64,000 nt of DNA from Flavobacterium muglaense (GTDB lineage: Bacteria > Bacteroidota > Bacteroidia > Flavobacteriales > Flavobacteriaceae), in the NCBI RefSeq assembly GCF_014305155.1, contig NZ_JACRUK010000013.1, forward strand, positions 22,928 through 86,927, written 5' to 3'. The translations under genes were made by a program, and so were the position numbers. How positions within the stretch are numbered: the stretch's first letter is position 1; every line of letters begins with the position of its first letter. Below the pieces are notes generated by a model. The model searched no databases, had not been told where the DNA came from, and saw nothing but the letters and a program-made list of their open reading frames with translations. Below are positions 35,720 through 45,034 of this stretch, in pieces.

Positions 35720-36346
35720 ATGCAAGATTCTCTAAAAGCTAATTTCCCTACATTTTCGACCGAATTGATTCAAGAAATTGAAAGTAACGCCATCCATCAA
35801 TCCTACAAAGCTGGAGATGTAATAATGCGCACTGGACAATACATTAATAACACAATGCTGCTGACTAAAGGTCAAATTAAAATTTACCGCGAAGGCGAAA
35901 ATGGCGGTGAGTTTTTTATGTATTATTTGCAACCCGGCCAAGCTTGTGCCGTATCGATGATTTGCGCTACTAAAAGCCAAACGAGTCAAATCATGGCCAA
36001 AGCTACCGAAGATGTTGAACTCATTATGATTCCGCTTACGCTAATGGAAAAATGGATGATGCAACACCGCAGCTGGTATGAATTTGTGATTTTTACCTAC
36101 CGCACACGTTTTGAAGAAGTACTAGAAGTGGTAGACAGTATCGCGTTTAGAGCAATGGATGAGCGACTGGAATTTTACTTAAAAAGATATGCCGAAGCAA
36201 GCGGTTCCAAAGATTTAAAAGTATCCCATCAAGAAATCGCAACCGAACTAAACACCTCCAGAGAAGTAATTTCCCGACTACTTAAAAAAATGGAGCAGCG
36301 CGGTTTGGTCAGTTTGCATCGCAATCAAATCGAACTTTTGCAATAA
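35720..36346 (+). CDS. Crp/Fnr-family transcriptional regulator, candidate sulfide-regulon activator
   Basis: 208 aa from the ATG at 35720; a longer frame would need a TTG. The cyclic-nucleotide-type beta-barrel (about 15-115), dimer helix (about 120-150) and winged helix (about 155-205; SHQEIATELNTSREVISRLLKKM) are all present. The recognition helix TSREVISRLL has the E-xx-S-R pattern. No N-terminal FNR-type Fe-S cysteines exist, but Cys76 and Cys82 (GQACAVSMICATK) form a close pair that could sense persulfide or redox state. The gene precedes tauE and the persulfide dioxygenase. GTRAC palindromes at five nearby promoters match a Crp-family activator. The link is an inference. Confidence 0.85.
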   Translation: MQDSLKANFPTFSTELIQEIESNAIHQSYKAGDVIMRTGQYINNTMLLTKGQIKIYREGENGGEFFMYYLQPGQACAVSMICATKSQTSQIMAKATEDVELIMIPLTLMEKWMMQHRSWYEFVIFTYRTRFEEVLEVVDSIAFRAMDERLEFYLKRYAEASGSKDLKVSHQEIATELNTSREVISRLLKKMEQRGLVSLHRNQIELLQ

Positions 36347-36360
36347 AAAAATCACCCAAT

Positions 36361-36404
36361 GTGATAAATGTTACTGTAGCTAATAAAAATACAAATCATC
36401 TTTG
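36361..36404 (+). promoter_or_regulatory. regulon operator and -7 element before tauE
   Basis: GTGATAAATGTTAC (36361-36374) and CATCTTTG (36397-36404). The operator centre lies 36.5 bases before the last base of the -7 element, the same as in the four other sites. The first half is the weakest of the five. Confidence 0.65.
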
Positions 36405-36420
36405 CCAGAAAATATAATAC

Positions 36421-37209
36421 ATGGAAATAGTAGGATACTTAGCTTCAATTATAATTGGACTTTCACTTGGCTTAATAGGTGGCGGTGGCTCCATACTTGC
36501 TGTACCTATTTTAGTCTATTTATTTCATGTACATCCAGAGCAGGCTACCAGCTACTCGCTTTTTATTGTTGGAATGACTTCTATGATTGGTTCCTATAGC
36601 CACTACCGTTTAGGAAATTTAAAAATTAAATCGGCTTTAGTATTTGCCATTCCATCCATTCTTTCGTTGCTTTTTATTCGAAAAATGGTATTGCATTTAA
36701 TTCCCGATTCTTTATTTTACATTCAAACTTTTGAGGTGACAAAAAACCTCGTTATCATGGTTGTTTTTGCCTTATTGATGATCGCAACCTCCATTTCGAT
36801 GATTAGAAAATCAAAAAGACAAGAAGAGCAAGTGGTTGTTAATTTTAAAATGCTGGCTATTATTGGTTTTTTGGTGGGATTGATAATTGGTTTCCTAGGT
36901 GCTGGAGGCGGATTTTTAATTATTCCTGCCTTATTATTCTTTGCCAACTTACCTATTAAACAAGCCGTAGGAACCTCTCTTTTTATCATATTTATCAATT
37001 CATTAATTGGTTTTGGTGGTGATTTAATAGGCGGTGTACATCTTGACTTTAAACTGCTATTTCTGATCTCTTTTATGGCTATCATTGGTCTCTTTATAGG
37101 AACTCAGCTATCTAAAAAAATTGATGGAGCCAAATTAAAACCGGCTTTTGGTTGGTTTGTTTTGGTTATGGGGATTTATATTATTGCCAAAGAAATTATA
37201 TTCAAATAA
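36421..37209 (+). CDS. tauE: TauE/SafE-family sulfite exporter
   Basis: 262 aa, eight or so membrane helices. Two glycine-rich repeat loops are present: LGLIGGGGSILAVPIL and GFLGAGGGFLIIPALL. In flavobacteria this protein next to an ETHE1-rhodanese gene most likely removes the sulfite formed by persulfide oxidation. It starts 74 bases after the Crp/Fnr stop and has its own operator and -7 element, so it is a separate transcription start. It is unlike the tauE of the Mo operon in sequence. Confidence 0.82.
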   Translation: MEIVGYLASIIIGLSLGLIGGGGSILAVPILVYLFHVHPEQATSYSLFIVGMTSMIGSYSHYRLGNLKIKSALVFAIPSILSLLFIRKMVLHLIPDSLFYIQTFEVTKNLVIMVVFALLMIATSISMIRKSKRQEEQVVVNFKMLAIIGFLVGLIIGFLGAGGGFLIIPALLFFANLPIKQAVGTSLFIIFINSLIGFGGDLIGGVHLDFKLLFLISFMAIIGLFIGTQLSKKIDGAKLKPAFGWFVLVMGIYIIAKEIIFK

Positions 37210-37308
37210 GAACATCGGTGCTGCTGTACTGATAAATATCATACCACATACGAATCTATTTCAGTACCTTTGTTTTAAAGGAATTTCACTTGAAAAAAAG
37301 CTGTTTAT

Positions 37309-37352
37309 GTAACATTAGTCACGTTCTATTACAAACACAACAATTACCTTTG
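37309..37352 (+). promoter_or_regulatory. regulon operator and -7 element before the persulfide dioxygenase gene
   Basis: GTAACATTAGTCAC (37309-37322) with TACCTTTG (37345-37352), centre-to-end distance 36.5 bases. The ATG follows 25 bases after the -7 element. Confidence 0.8.
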
Positions 37353-37377
37353 CAATACAATAATTAAAAATACTATC

Positions 37378-38790
37378 ATGACAATAGAACAAATATATAC
37401 AGGATGTTTAGCACAAGGTGCTTACTATATCACTTCAAATGGAGAAGCTGCAATTATAGATCCACTTCGTGAGGTGCAACCTTATCTTGAAAGATTAGAA
37501 AGAGACAAAGTCAAATTAAAATATATTTTTGAAACCCATTTTCATGCTGACTTCGTTTCGGGACATGTGGATTTGAGTAAAGAAACTGGAGCACCAATTG
37601 TTTACGGACCAACAGCAAGTCCAGAATTTGAAGCTATTATCGCTACAGACGGACAAGAATTTACTATTGGAAACATCACAATAAAAGCATTGCATACTCC
37701 TGGTCATACCATGGAAAGCACCACTTATTTACTAATTGATGAAAACGAAAAAAATCATGCTATCTTTTCTGGAGACACTTTATTTATAGGTGATGTAGGA
37801 AGACCTGACTTAGCTCAAAAAGCAGAACACATGACTCAAGAACAGTTGGCAGCTACATTATTTCATTCTTTAAGAGATAAAGTAATGACGCTGGCTGATG
37901 ATGTGATCGTTTACCCTGCGCATGGTGCTGGTAGTGCTTGCGGAAAAAATATGAGTAAAGAAACGGTAGGAACTATTGGGAACCAAAAAGAAACCAATTA
38001 TGCTTTAAGAGCTAATATGACCGAAGCTGAATTCATCAAAGAAGTAACCGATGGCTTATTGCCTCCTCCTGCTTATTTTGGAATGAATGTAGCCATGAAT
38101 AAACAAGGATACGAAAGCTTTGAAACGGTATTAAACAATGGTATGAGAGCCATTGCTGTCAATGATTTTGAGGCTGTTGCCGAAGATACTGGTGCACTAA
38201 TTCTCGATACTCGTAAAAATGGCGTTTTTGCCAAAGGATTTATTCCGCAATCGATCAATATAGGTATCGACGGTGATTTTGCGCCTTGGGTAGGTGCCTT
38301 GATTGCCGATGTAAAACAACCTATTATACTTGTAACCGAAATAGGTCAAGAAGAAGAGTCAGTAACTCGATTGAGCCGCGTAGGTTTTGATCATTTAATT
38401 GGTCACCTTGACGGCGGATTTGAGGCTTGGGCCAAAGCAAAAAAAGAAATCGATACCGTAAATAGAATTACAGCTGATCAATTTAATACCGAAGTAAAAA
38501 TTGGCGAAAGCAAAGTAATTGACATTCGTAAAGAAACAGAATATGCTGCTGAACATGTTGACGAAGCGTACAGTAAGCCATTGTCAAATATTAATGACTG
38601 GGTTAAGGACATTGACCCTAAAGAGCCTTTCTTTTTGCATTGTGCCGGCGGATACCGTAGCATGATTGCAGCTTCTATTTTGCAAGCTAGAGGTTTTAGA
38701 AACTTTAAAGAAATTGAAGGCGGTTTTAATGCTATTGCAAAAACAACAATACCAAAAACTGATTTTGTTTGTCAGAGTAAAACACTCTAA
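37378..38790 (+). CDS. ETHE1-like persulfide dioxygenase fused to two rhodanese domains
   Basis: 470 aa. The metallo-beta-lactamase part (1-240) has THFHADFVSGH (metal ligands), HTPGHTMES and SGDTLFIGDVGRPDL, matching ETHE1/glyoxalase II-like sulfur dioxygenases, which oxidise glutathione- or other persulfides to sulfite. Two rhodanese-like domains follow (about 255-355 and 365-465). The first has LVTEIGQEEES without an active Cys and is probably inactive. The second has FFLHCAGGYRSM with Cys. Fused proteins of this kind are common in Bacteroidota. It is the first gene of a run to about 40.9 kb. Confidence 0.9.
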   Translation: MTIEQIYTGCLAQGAYYITSNGEAAIIDPLREVQPYLERLERDKVKLKYIFETHFHADFVSGHVDLSKETGAPIVYGPTASPEFEAIIATDGQEFTIGNITIKALHTPGHTMESTTYLLIDENEKNHAIFSGDTLFIGDVGRPDLAQKAEHMTQEQLAATLFHSLRDKVMTLADDVIVYPAHGAGSACGKNMSKETVGTIGNQKETNYALRANMTEAEFIKEVTDGLLPPPAYFGMNVAMNKQGYESFETVLNNGMRAIAVNDFEAVAEDTGALILDTRKNGVFAKGFIPQSINIGIDGDFAPWVGALIADVKQPIILVTEIGQEEESVTRLSRVGFDHLIGHLDGGFEAWAKAKKEIDTVNRITADQFNTEVKIGESKVIDIRKETEYAAEHVDEAYSKPLSNINDWVKDIDPKEPFFLHCAGGYRSMIAASILQARGFRNFKEIEGGFNAIAKTTIPKTDFVCQSKTL

Positions 38791-38835
38791 TACACTACCA
38801 AAAACAAATTAATATCCACTTATAAAATTTATATT

Positions 38836-39045
38836 ATGAAAAAAAATATGGGTCTAGCCGATAAATCAATCCGAGTAATTATTGCTTTTGTAATTGCAGT
38901 TTTGTACTTTACAGATACAATTAGCGGAACAATAGCTTTAGTTCTTGGTGCTTTCGCAGCCATTTTTATAATTACTAGCTTTATAAGTTTTTGCCCGTTA
39001 TATGCTCCTTTCGGAATCAGTACGTGCAAGAAAGAAACCAAATAA
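38836..39045 (+). CDS. DUF2892 (YgaP-type) small membrane protein
   Basis: 69 aa. MGLADKSIRVIIAFVIAVLYF (in part) and two helices (about 14-33 and 36-55) are typical of DUF2892, the membrane part of rhodanese YgaP. The end has PFGISTCKK. It lies 45 bases after the dioxygenase-rhodanese gene and is likely its membrane partner. Confidence 0.8.
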   Translation: MKKNMGLADKSIRVIIAFVIAVLYFTDTISGTIALVLGAFAAIFIITSFISFCPLYAPFGISTCKKETK

Positions 39046-39059
39046 TATCAAACTCAAAT

Positions 39060-39359
39060 ATGACTGAACCAATCGATAAAAAATTAATTTTAAGAGAAAG
39101 CCTGGCTTTACAAAGAACCACTTTGGCAAATCAAACCACACTTTTAGCTTTTTTACGTACCGCAATGTACTTTGCAGTAGCTGGATTAAGTACTCGAAAT
39201 GTATTGCAAATTGAAAATAGTTTTTTAATCGAATTGGCTTTTTATAGCATTTCATTCGTCATTTTAGTCTTAGGAATTTTGAATTTCTTTAAACATAAAA
39301 AAATGATTTCTGAGAACAGAAAACATGTAGGTGACTACAAATTACAATATTATGAGTAA
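39060..39359 (+). CDS. DUF202-like membrane protein
   Basis: 99 aa from the ATG at 39060; the frame extends to 38991 in the overlap with the previous gene. A charged N-terminal part contains LALQRTTLANQTTLLAFLRT, typical of DUF202 (YidH-like). Two hydrophobic helices follow (about 33-50 and 57-76) before a basic tail. Function unknown; it belongs to the sulfur-related operon by position. Confidence 0.7.
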   Translation: MTEPIDKKLILRESLALQRTTLANQTTLLAFLRTAMYFAVAGLSTRNVLQIENSFLIELAFYSISFVILVLGILNFFKHKKMISENRKHVGDYKLQYYE

Positions 39360-40182
39360 TGACCTCCCAAATAATGCAGAACAGCAACTTGATCAAAACT
39401 ATTGGGATGCTAAATACCAAACTAAAGCAACGGGTTGGGACTTAGGACTTGTTTCTCCGCCTATCAAAGCCTATATCGATACTTTACAAGATAAAAATAT
39501 CGCTATTTTGATACCGGGTTGCGGCAACACCTATGAAGCATCGTACTTGCTAGAGCAAGGTTTTACTAATATAACCGTAATTGATATTGCGCCAACCTTA
39601 GTAAAAATAATTGAAGAAAAGTTCATTACCAATACGCATATCCAAGTTCTTTTAGGCGATTACTTTCAGCATCAAGGTCGTTATGATTTGATTATTGAAC
39701 AAACGTTTTTTTGTGCCTTACCTCCTAGTATGCGTCAAAAATATGTTTGGAAAACACACGATCTTCTTGCCGAAAACGGCATTCTAGCTGGATTGCTATT
39801 TAATCGAATTTTTAACTTAGGACCTCCTTTTGGCGGAAGCCAAAAAGAATACGAACCGCTTTTTTACAGTGCGTTTCATTTCTTGAATATGGATGTAGCA
39901 TACAATTCAATTGCGCCAAGAGCCAACTCGGAATTGTTTATCGAATTGCAAAAAAACAAGAATGTTACAGTCGTGCTGTATGCTTTAAACGGAATAAAAA
40001 CAGCTGCTGTAGCTCAAGAAATCAGTTCGGAAATAGCAAAAATGCCTGCTGTATTAAATACATCGATTAATATTGATTTTACTGAAATAGTTATAGTAAG
40101 TGAAACCGTACTAGATCTAAAAGAATTACAAAAAACAATAGCAACCGATGGTGCATATACCATCACAACAATAGCATTATGA
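39352..40182 (+). CDS. TPMT-type S-adenosylmethionine methyltransferase with extra C-terminal domain
   Basis: 276 aa from the ATG at 39352, overlapping the DUF202 stop by 8 bases. Residues 1-195 match thiopurine/thiol methyltransferases: QNYWDAKYQ, GWDLGLVSPPIKAY, ILIPGCGNTYEASYLLEQG, EQTFFCALPP. The last ~75 residues (200-276: VTVVLYALNGIKTAAVAQEIS..., SINIDFTEIVIV...) show the beta-alpha-beta pattern of a heavy-metal-associated (ferredoxin-like) domain but have no CxxC. In a sulfide-oxidation operon the substrate may be sulfide or a low-molecular thiol. This is inferred. Confidence 0.78.
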   Translation: MSNDLPNNAEQQLDQNYWDAKYQTKATGWDLGLVSPPIKAYIDTLQDKNIAILIPGCGNTYEASYLLEQGFTNITVIDIAPTLVKIIEEKFITNTHIQVLLGDYFQHQGRYDLIIEQTFFCALPPSMRQKYVWKTHDLLAENGILAGLLFNRIFNLGPPFGGSQKEYEPLFYSAFHFLNMDVAYNSIAPRANSELFIELQKNKNVTVVLYALNGIKTAAVAQEISSEIAKMPAVLNTSINIDFTEIVIVSETVLDLKELQKTIATDGAYTITTIAL

Positions 40183-40385
40183 AACAAATACTTTTTACAA
40201 ACTGGCATCCCATGCGCTGGATTCGTCTAGCAATAGGTATCTTTTTTATTCAGCAAGCTTTTCAGTACGAATTGTTTCTACTGGGTTTTGTTGCTGCATT
40301 TTTCTTATTTCAAGCCGTTTTTAACACTGGATGTCATTTAAACGGATGCGAAGTTCCATCCTATAAAAACAATAAAGATGAGTAG
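40179..40385 (+). CDS. small membrane protein with C-x4-C tail
   Basis: 68 aa, ATGA overlap with the methyltransferase. MKQILFTNWHPMRWIRLAIG and one or two helices are followed by GCHLNGCEVP. It resembles short YgaP/DUF2892-type proteins in flavobacterial sulfur operons. The paired Cys near the membrane suggest redox or sulfur binding. Confidence 0.7.
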   Translation: MKQILFTNWHPMRWIRLAIGIFFIQQAFQYELFLLGFVAAFFLFQAVFNTGCHLNGCEVPSYKNNKDE

Positions 40386-40680
40386 TTTTAATACCCTAAT
40401 AAATACTGACAAACCAGTCTTAGTAGACTTTTTTGCCACTTGGTGTGGCCCTTGCAAAGTCCTTGGTCCTATTTTAAAAGAGGTCAAAGATCAACTAGCT
40501 GATGGGATTTCAATTATCAAAATTGACGTTGACAAAAACCAACAACTAGCTGCTCAATACCAAGTACGTGGCGTTCCTACCATGATTTTATTCCAAAACG
40601 GAAAACAATTATGGAGACAATCTGGGGTTGTTCAAAAAAGCGACATCCTAAAAATTATTTTAGAAAAAAGTAATTCATGA
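40378..40680 (+). CDS. thioredoxin
   Basis: 100 aa, overlapping the previous gene by 8 bases. The active site WCGPC (22-26) and the cis-Pro VRGVPTM are intact. It would reduce disulfides or persulfides generated by the operon's rhodanese and dioxygenase. No signal peptide, so cytoplasmic. Confidence 0.92.
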   Translation: MSSFNTLINTDKPVLVDFFATWCGPCKVLGPILKEVKDQLADGISIIKIDVDKNQQLAAQYQVRGVPTMILFQNGKQLWRQSGVVQKSDILKIILEKSNS

Positions 40681-40871
40681 CCAGAAAAGCAATGATCATT
40701 ACTGGAGCTGGTATAGCAGTTGGAGCCATTGCAGGATACGCATACTACCATTTTGTAGGCTGTGTATCTGGAACTTGCGCCATTACCTCCAAACCCCTAA
40801 ACTCCACATTATATGGAAGTTTAATGGGGGGATTAATTTTCAATATATTTGTAAAATCAGAAAAAAAGTAA
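40677..40871 (+). CDS. DUF6132-like small membrane protein
   Basis: 64 aa, ATGA overlap with thioredoxin. It has one helix (8-26), then GCVSGTCAITSKPLNSTLYGSLMGG (in parts) with a C-x4-C pair, and a second helix. Similar proteins are often found beside thioredoxin in Bacteroidota. It is probably the last gene of the operon. Confidence 0.7.
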   Translation: MTRKAMIITGAGIAVGAIAGYAYYHFVGCVSGTCAITSKPLNSTLYGSLMGGLIFNIFVKSEKK

Positions 40872-40890
40872 TTCAATTGCTTTTTTTTTC

Positions 40891-40914
40891 TATCTTTGTT
40901 AACCAAACGGTTAA
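40891..40914 (+). promoter_or_regulatory. tetR promoter with overlapping operator
   Basis: -7 element TATCTTTG (40891-40898) is followed directly by the palindrome TTAACC-aaac-GGTTAA (40899-40914), placed so that a bound repressor would block initiation. This is the expected site of the TetR protein encoded 20 bases further on. Confidence 0.7.
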
Positions 40915-40933
40915 ACTAAAAAGTTAATATAAA

Positions 40934-41527
40934 ATGACCACCGAAGAAAAAATATTTAACGCGGCTCGAATTGTTTTCCAAAAGAAAGGATTTGCTGGTG
41001 CACGCATGCAAGAAATTGCAGATGAAGCGGGCATCAATAAAGCCATGCTGCATTATTGTTTTAAAAACAAGCAACTGTTATTTGAGGCCGTGTTCAAGAA
41101 TGCTTTTTCGCAGCTAGCGCCACAAATCAATGCCATCTTTAGTTCTAATGAGACCATTTTTGAAAAAATAAAACAATTCACCCACAGTTACATTTCGTTT
41201 GTGATTGTGAACCCCTTTTTACCTCCTTTTGTGATTCAAGAAATGAATAACAATCCCGAATTTGTTAAAAATTTTTTCAAAAATGAAAACAGTCCTAATC
41301 CGTACTTATTAATTGATCAAATCAAAAAAGAAATCGACTTAGGCATCATAAAACCTATGAATCCAAAACAATTAGTACTGGATATCTTTTCGATGACCGT
41401 TTTCCCATTTGCAGCCCAAATGATGGTAAAAGGAATTTTGCATCTCGATGATGCCGAGTTCAATCTCATGATGGAAGAACGAAAAACGACCATTGCCGAA
41501 CAAATTATTAATTCGATAAAAAAATGA
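40934..41527 (+). CDS. TetR/AcrR-family regulator of the export operon
   Basis: 197 aa. The N-terminal helix-turn-helix (about 8-52: [29 protein letters not shown], in part) is typical TetR. The C-terminal ligand-binding domain is generic. It is the first gene of an operon leading to TolC, HlyD and an ABC-2 exporter, with a 4-base overlap to the tolC-like gene. A palindromic operator at its promoter points to autorepression, relieved by an exported substrate. Confidence 0.9.
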   Translation: MTTEEKIFNAARIVFQKKGFAGARMQEIADEAGINKAMLHYCFKNKQLLFEAVFKNAFSQLAPQINAIFSSNETIFEKIKQFTHSYISFVIVNPFLPPFVIQEMNNNPEFVKNFFKNENSPNPYLLIDQIKKEIDLGIIKPMNPKQLVLDIFSMTVFPFAAQMMVKGILHLDDAEFNLMMEERKTTIAEQIINSIKK

Positions 41528-42786
41528 AAAAAATAATTTTAATTTTATTCTTAGCCATTCCAATATTTGCTGAAGCACAAACTACTTTGTCGCTCGAGGA
41601 TTGTTATGCATTAGCCAATACCAATTATCCTTTGGCCAAACAAAACGCCTTATTGCAACAAAAATCAGACTTGGAAACCGAAGCCTTGAACACCGGAAAA
41701 TTACCCAAAATTGATTTAAACGCACAAGCCACTTATCAATCGGCAGTGACGCAATTGCCTATTGCATTACCAAACGTTACGATAAATCCACCCAATAAAG
41801 ACCAATACAAAGCTACCGTTGATTTTAGTCAGTTGTTGTATAATGGCGGTTTAATTGATGCTTCCGCAAAAATAAAAGAAGCACAAACCAAATTGCAACA
41901 ACAGCAAACGGAAGTGAGTTTGTACCAATTAAAAAGCCGCATCAACCAATTGTACTTTTCTGCCTTATTGTTACAAGAACGTCACAATTTACTTGCGGAC
42001 AAAGACAAACAATTAGATTCGAAAATTAAAGAGGTAAAAGCAGGCGTGAAATTTGGCGCCATTCTGCCCGCCTCGGAAAAAGTACTAGAAGCCGAAAAAA
42101 TAAAAATCAAACAACAACTTACTGAAATTCGATTTGATAAAAATAGAGCTTTACAAAGTTTGTCGCTCCTTACCTATTCTACTATTGATGAAAAAGTTAC
42201 TTTGGTTCAACCAAAAACTACTACAGTTTATACCAGCGAAAACAATCGCCCTGAACTTAAATTATTCGACTTACAAAACGAGCAAATCAATCTTTCGAAA
42301 AGTTTAATTACAAAAAACAATTTGCCTAAAATAAATGCTTTTGGCCAAGCAGGTTATGGAAATCCTGGTTTAAACATGCTAGACAATTCGTTTCAACCCT
42401 TTTACATTTTGGGTGTAAAAGCCAATTGGAATGTATTTGATTGGAATAAATCCAAAACAGAACAACAAGCATTAACCGTTTCGGAAGCTATTGTGACTAC
42501 TGAGAAAGAAACTTTTGAACTCAATACCAAGTTACAATTGCAAGAAATGGAAAACGAAATCAAGAAAACAGAGGAGATCATCACTACCGATTTTGAAATA
42601 ATAGATTTGAGAGAATACGTAGTTAAATCTTCGGATGCGCAACTCAAAAACGGAGTCATTACCGCATCTGAATATTTGGTGGAACTCACTAATTTATTCG
42701 AAGCAAAAACAAACGAAAAACTCCACCAAATTCAATTGGCTTTAGCTAAGGCAAATTATCAAGTGATTACAAACAATTATAAATGA
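41524..42786 (+). CDS. TolC-family outer-membrane efflux protein
   Basis: 420 aa. A signal peptide (1-18, ending FAEAQ) is followed by two OEP repeats with long coiled coils (e.g. [23 protein letters not shown] in part). It forms the outer-membrane channel for the downstream HlyD and ABC-2 exporter. It overlaps tetR by 4 bases. Confidence 0.87.
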   Translation: MKKIILILFLAIPIFAEAQTTLSLEDCYALANTNYPLAKQNALLQQKSDLETEALNTGKLPKIDLNAQATYQSAVTQLPIALPNVTINPPNKDQYKATVDFSQLLYNGGLIDASAKIKEAQTKLQQQQTEVSLYQLKSRINQLYFSALLLQERHNLLADKDKQLDSKIKEVKAGVKFGAILPASEKVLEAEKIKIKQQLTEIRFDKNRALQSLSLLTYSTIDEKVTLVQPKTTTVYTSENNRPELKLFDLQNEQINLSKSLITKNNLPKINAFGQAGYGNPGLNMLDNSFQPFYILGVKANWNVFDWNKSKTEQQALTVSEAIVTTEKETFELNTKLQLQEMENEIKKTEEIITTDFEIIDLREYVVKSSDAQLKNGVITASEYLVELTNLFEAKTNEKLHQIQLALAKANYQVITNNYK

Positions 42787-42847
42787 TGAATTATAAATTT
42801 TGAATGTTTCAACTGTTGAACTTTCTTAATTCAAATATAAAATAAAC

Positions 42848-43726
42848 ATGAAAAAAACACTCGCATTATTGATTCTCGCTTCTTTGCTTTCTTGTAATAA
42901 AAACGATGACAAAGCAGATGGATACGGAAATTTTGAAGCTACTGAAGTAACGATTTCGGCGGAAGCCAATGGGAAACTAATTTCTTTCAACATCGAAGAA
43001 GGAAGCGTTTTAGAACCCAACACCCAAATAGGACTAGTTGATACCACGCAATTGTACTGGAACAAGCAGCAACTTATTGCTAGTAGAAATACCGTTTTTT
43101 CTAAATCAAAAAACGTATTATCACAAGATCAAGTGTTGCAAGAACAATTAAAAACGACTTTGATCGAAAAAAAAAGAATCGAAAATATGTATGCCGAAAA
43201 TGCTGCTACAAAACGACAACTGGACGAAGTGGTGGGAAAAGTAAACGTATTAAAAGAGCAGATGAAAAGCGTAGGCACACAAAACGCACCTATCACAAAC
43301 GAGGCGAAATCTATTGACGTACAAATTGAAAAAATAAACGATCAAATCGCTAAAAGCAAAATTGTAAACCCAATAAAAGGGACAGTTTTAGCCAAATATG
43401 CCGAGCCAAATGAAATTACCGCTTTTGGAAAACCATTGTATAAAATTGCCGATATATCCGAAATGACCTTGCGTGTGTACATCAGCGAGACACAATTGCC
43501 TAAAATAAAAATAGGTCAAAAAGTGGCGGTAAAAATTGACTCGGGATCAGAGATGAAAGACTATTCAGGAACTATTTCTTGGATATCGGCTTCGGCTGAA
43601 TTTAGTCCGAAAATCATTCAAACCAAAGAAGAACGCGTCAATCTTGTTTATGCTATCAAGATAAAAGTAAAAAATGACGGCAGCCTAAAAATAGGAATGC
43701 CTGCCGAAATGTGGATAGCCCCCTAA
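42848..43726 (+). CDS. HlyD-family periplasmic adaptor lipoprotein
   Basis: 292 aa. The lipobox LLSCNK (Cys16) anchors it to the inner membrane. A biotinyl-lipoyl-like part (about 30-60), a coiled-coil hairpin (about 65-165) and a beta-barrel part (about 185-290) follow. It links the ABC-2 exporter to the TolC channel. Orientation and spacing fit one operon with its neighbours. Confidence 0.85.
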   Translation: MKKTLALLILASLLSCNKNDDKADGYGNFEATEVTISAEANGKLISFNIEEGSVLEPNTQIGLVDTTQLYWNKQQLIASRNTVFSKSKNVLSQDQVLQEQLKTTLIEKKRIENMYAENAATKRQLDEVVGKVNVLKEQMKSVGTQNAPITNEAKSIDVQIEKINDQIAKSKIVNPIKGTVLAKYAEPNEITAFGKPLYKIADISEMTLRVYISETQLPKIKIGQKVAVKIDSGSEMKDYSGTISWISASAEFSPKIIQTKEERVNLVYAIKIKVKNDGSLKIGMPAEMWIAP

Positions 43727-43832
43727 CCCCAAAGGGGGAATAAAAAATAATCCTACATGGTTGATAAAACTTTGTAAGTATCTACAAAAAGTAAAAACTA
43801 CTTTTTATTTTAAAACTTTTAATACAAACAAA

Positions 43833-44120
43833 ATGAACTTAAAAGACAATCATACCGATACAAAAGCCGTACAAACAGCAGTACTTTTCTCCGCTACCGA
43901 AGGCAAAGTGATTTCGTTGCAAATTGCAGCAGGAGAACAACTAAAAGAACACATCACTAAAGTCCCTGTACTTCTAGTTTGTGTTTCAGGAAATGCCGTT
44001 TACACCGATGAAAAAGAAACGGTTATTCCATTGAAATCCGGTGACTACGTGAATATAGAACCCAATGTAAAACACAAACTCGACGCGATCGAACTTAGTA
44101 ATTTTTTATTGATAAAATAA
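43833..44120 (+). CDS. cupin-domain small protein
   Basis: 95 aa from the ATG at 43833. SLQIAAGEQLKEHITKVP and PLKSGDYVNIEPNVKHKL are the two cupin motif regions, with His residues that could bind metal. Its stop overlaps the ATG of the next ABC gene by one base (TAATG), so it is translationally coupled to the exporter. It may sense or chelate the exported compound; this is not shown by the sequence. Confidence 0.75.
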   Translation: MNLKDNHTDTKAVQTAVLFSATEGKVISLQIAAGEQLKEHITKVPVLLVCVSGNAVYTDEKETVIPLKSGDYVNIEPNVKHKLDAIELSNFLLIK

Positions 44121-45031
44121 TGAGCATTCAAGTCCAAAATATATCCAAATCCTACCAAAACAACCTGGCGGTGAACGCCCTTACTTTTGAAGTAAAGGAA
44201 GGAGAATTATTTGGACTAATAGGTCCTGATGGCGCTGGAAAAACAACGCTTTTCCGCATCCTAACTACGCTCCTACTTGCTAATGAAGGAACAGCAACTG
44301 TGGCGGGTTTTGATGTGGTCAAAGACTATAAATCTATCCGGTCTGTTGTGGGATATATGCCCGGAAAATTCTCGTTATACCAAGATTTAACCATCGAAGA
44401 AAACTTGAATTTCTTTGCCACTATATTCGGAACCAAATTAGAAGAAAATTACGACCTCATCAAGGATATTTATGTTCAAATTGAGCCTTTCAAAAAAAGG
44501 CGTGCCGGCAAACTATCTGGAGGAATGAAACAAAAACTAGCTTTGTGTTGTGCTTTAATTCACAAACCTAAAGTGTTGTTTCTTGATGAACCCACAACTG
44601 GTGTTGATCCCGTTTCTCGAAAAGAATTTTGGGAAATGCTGAAACGCTTGCAGCAAAAAGGAATCACCATCCTCGTCTCGACCCCTTACATGGATGAGGC
44701 TGCACTTTGTGACCGAATTGCACTGATCCAAAAAGGAAGTATTTTAAAAATTGATACACCTGACCAAATTATTCAGAATTACGACAAAACGATCTATGAT
44801 GTACAGTCCAAAAACACGCATCAATTGCTTCATGATTTAAAAAATTATCCCACACAATACAGTGTTTTTGCTTTTGGAGAATTCATCCATTATATCGACA
44901 AAAACGAAGCATTTAATTCGGACGAATTAGAAAATTATCTCAAAGAAAAAGGACATCAAGAACTTGTCATTAAAAAATCCAAAACCACAATTGAAGATGT
45001 ATTCATGGATTTAACAAACCTAAAACAATAA
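44120..45031 (+). CDS. ABC transporter ATPase, first subunit
   Basis: 303 aa. Walker A GPDGAGKTT, signature LSGGMKQKLAL and Walker B VLFLDEPTTG are intact. The Asp of the A-loop region GPDG replaces the usual Asn. The C-terminal part (220-303) is typical of ABC-2 drug/polysaccharide exporters. It pairs with the next ATPase and the two permeases, the YbhFSR-like arrangement. Confidence 0.9.
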   Translation: MSIQVQNISKSYQNNLAVNALTFEVKEGELFGLIGPDGAGKTTLFRILTTLLLANEGTATVAGFDVVKDYKSIRSVVGYMPGKFSLYQDLTIEENLNFFATIFGTKLEENYDLIKDIYVQIEPFKKRRAGKLSGGMKQKLALCCALIHKPKVLFLDEPTTGVDPVSRKEFWEMLKRLQQKGITILVSTPYMDEAALCDRIALIQKGSILKIDTPDQIIQNYDKTIYDVQSKNTHQLLHDLKNYPTQYSVFAFGEFIHYIDKNEAFNSDELENYLKEKGHQELVIKKSKTTIEDVFMDLTNLKQ

Positions 45032-45034
45032 ATT

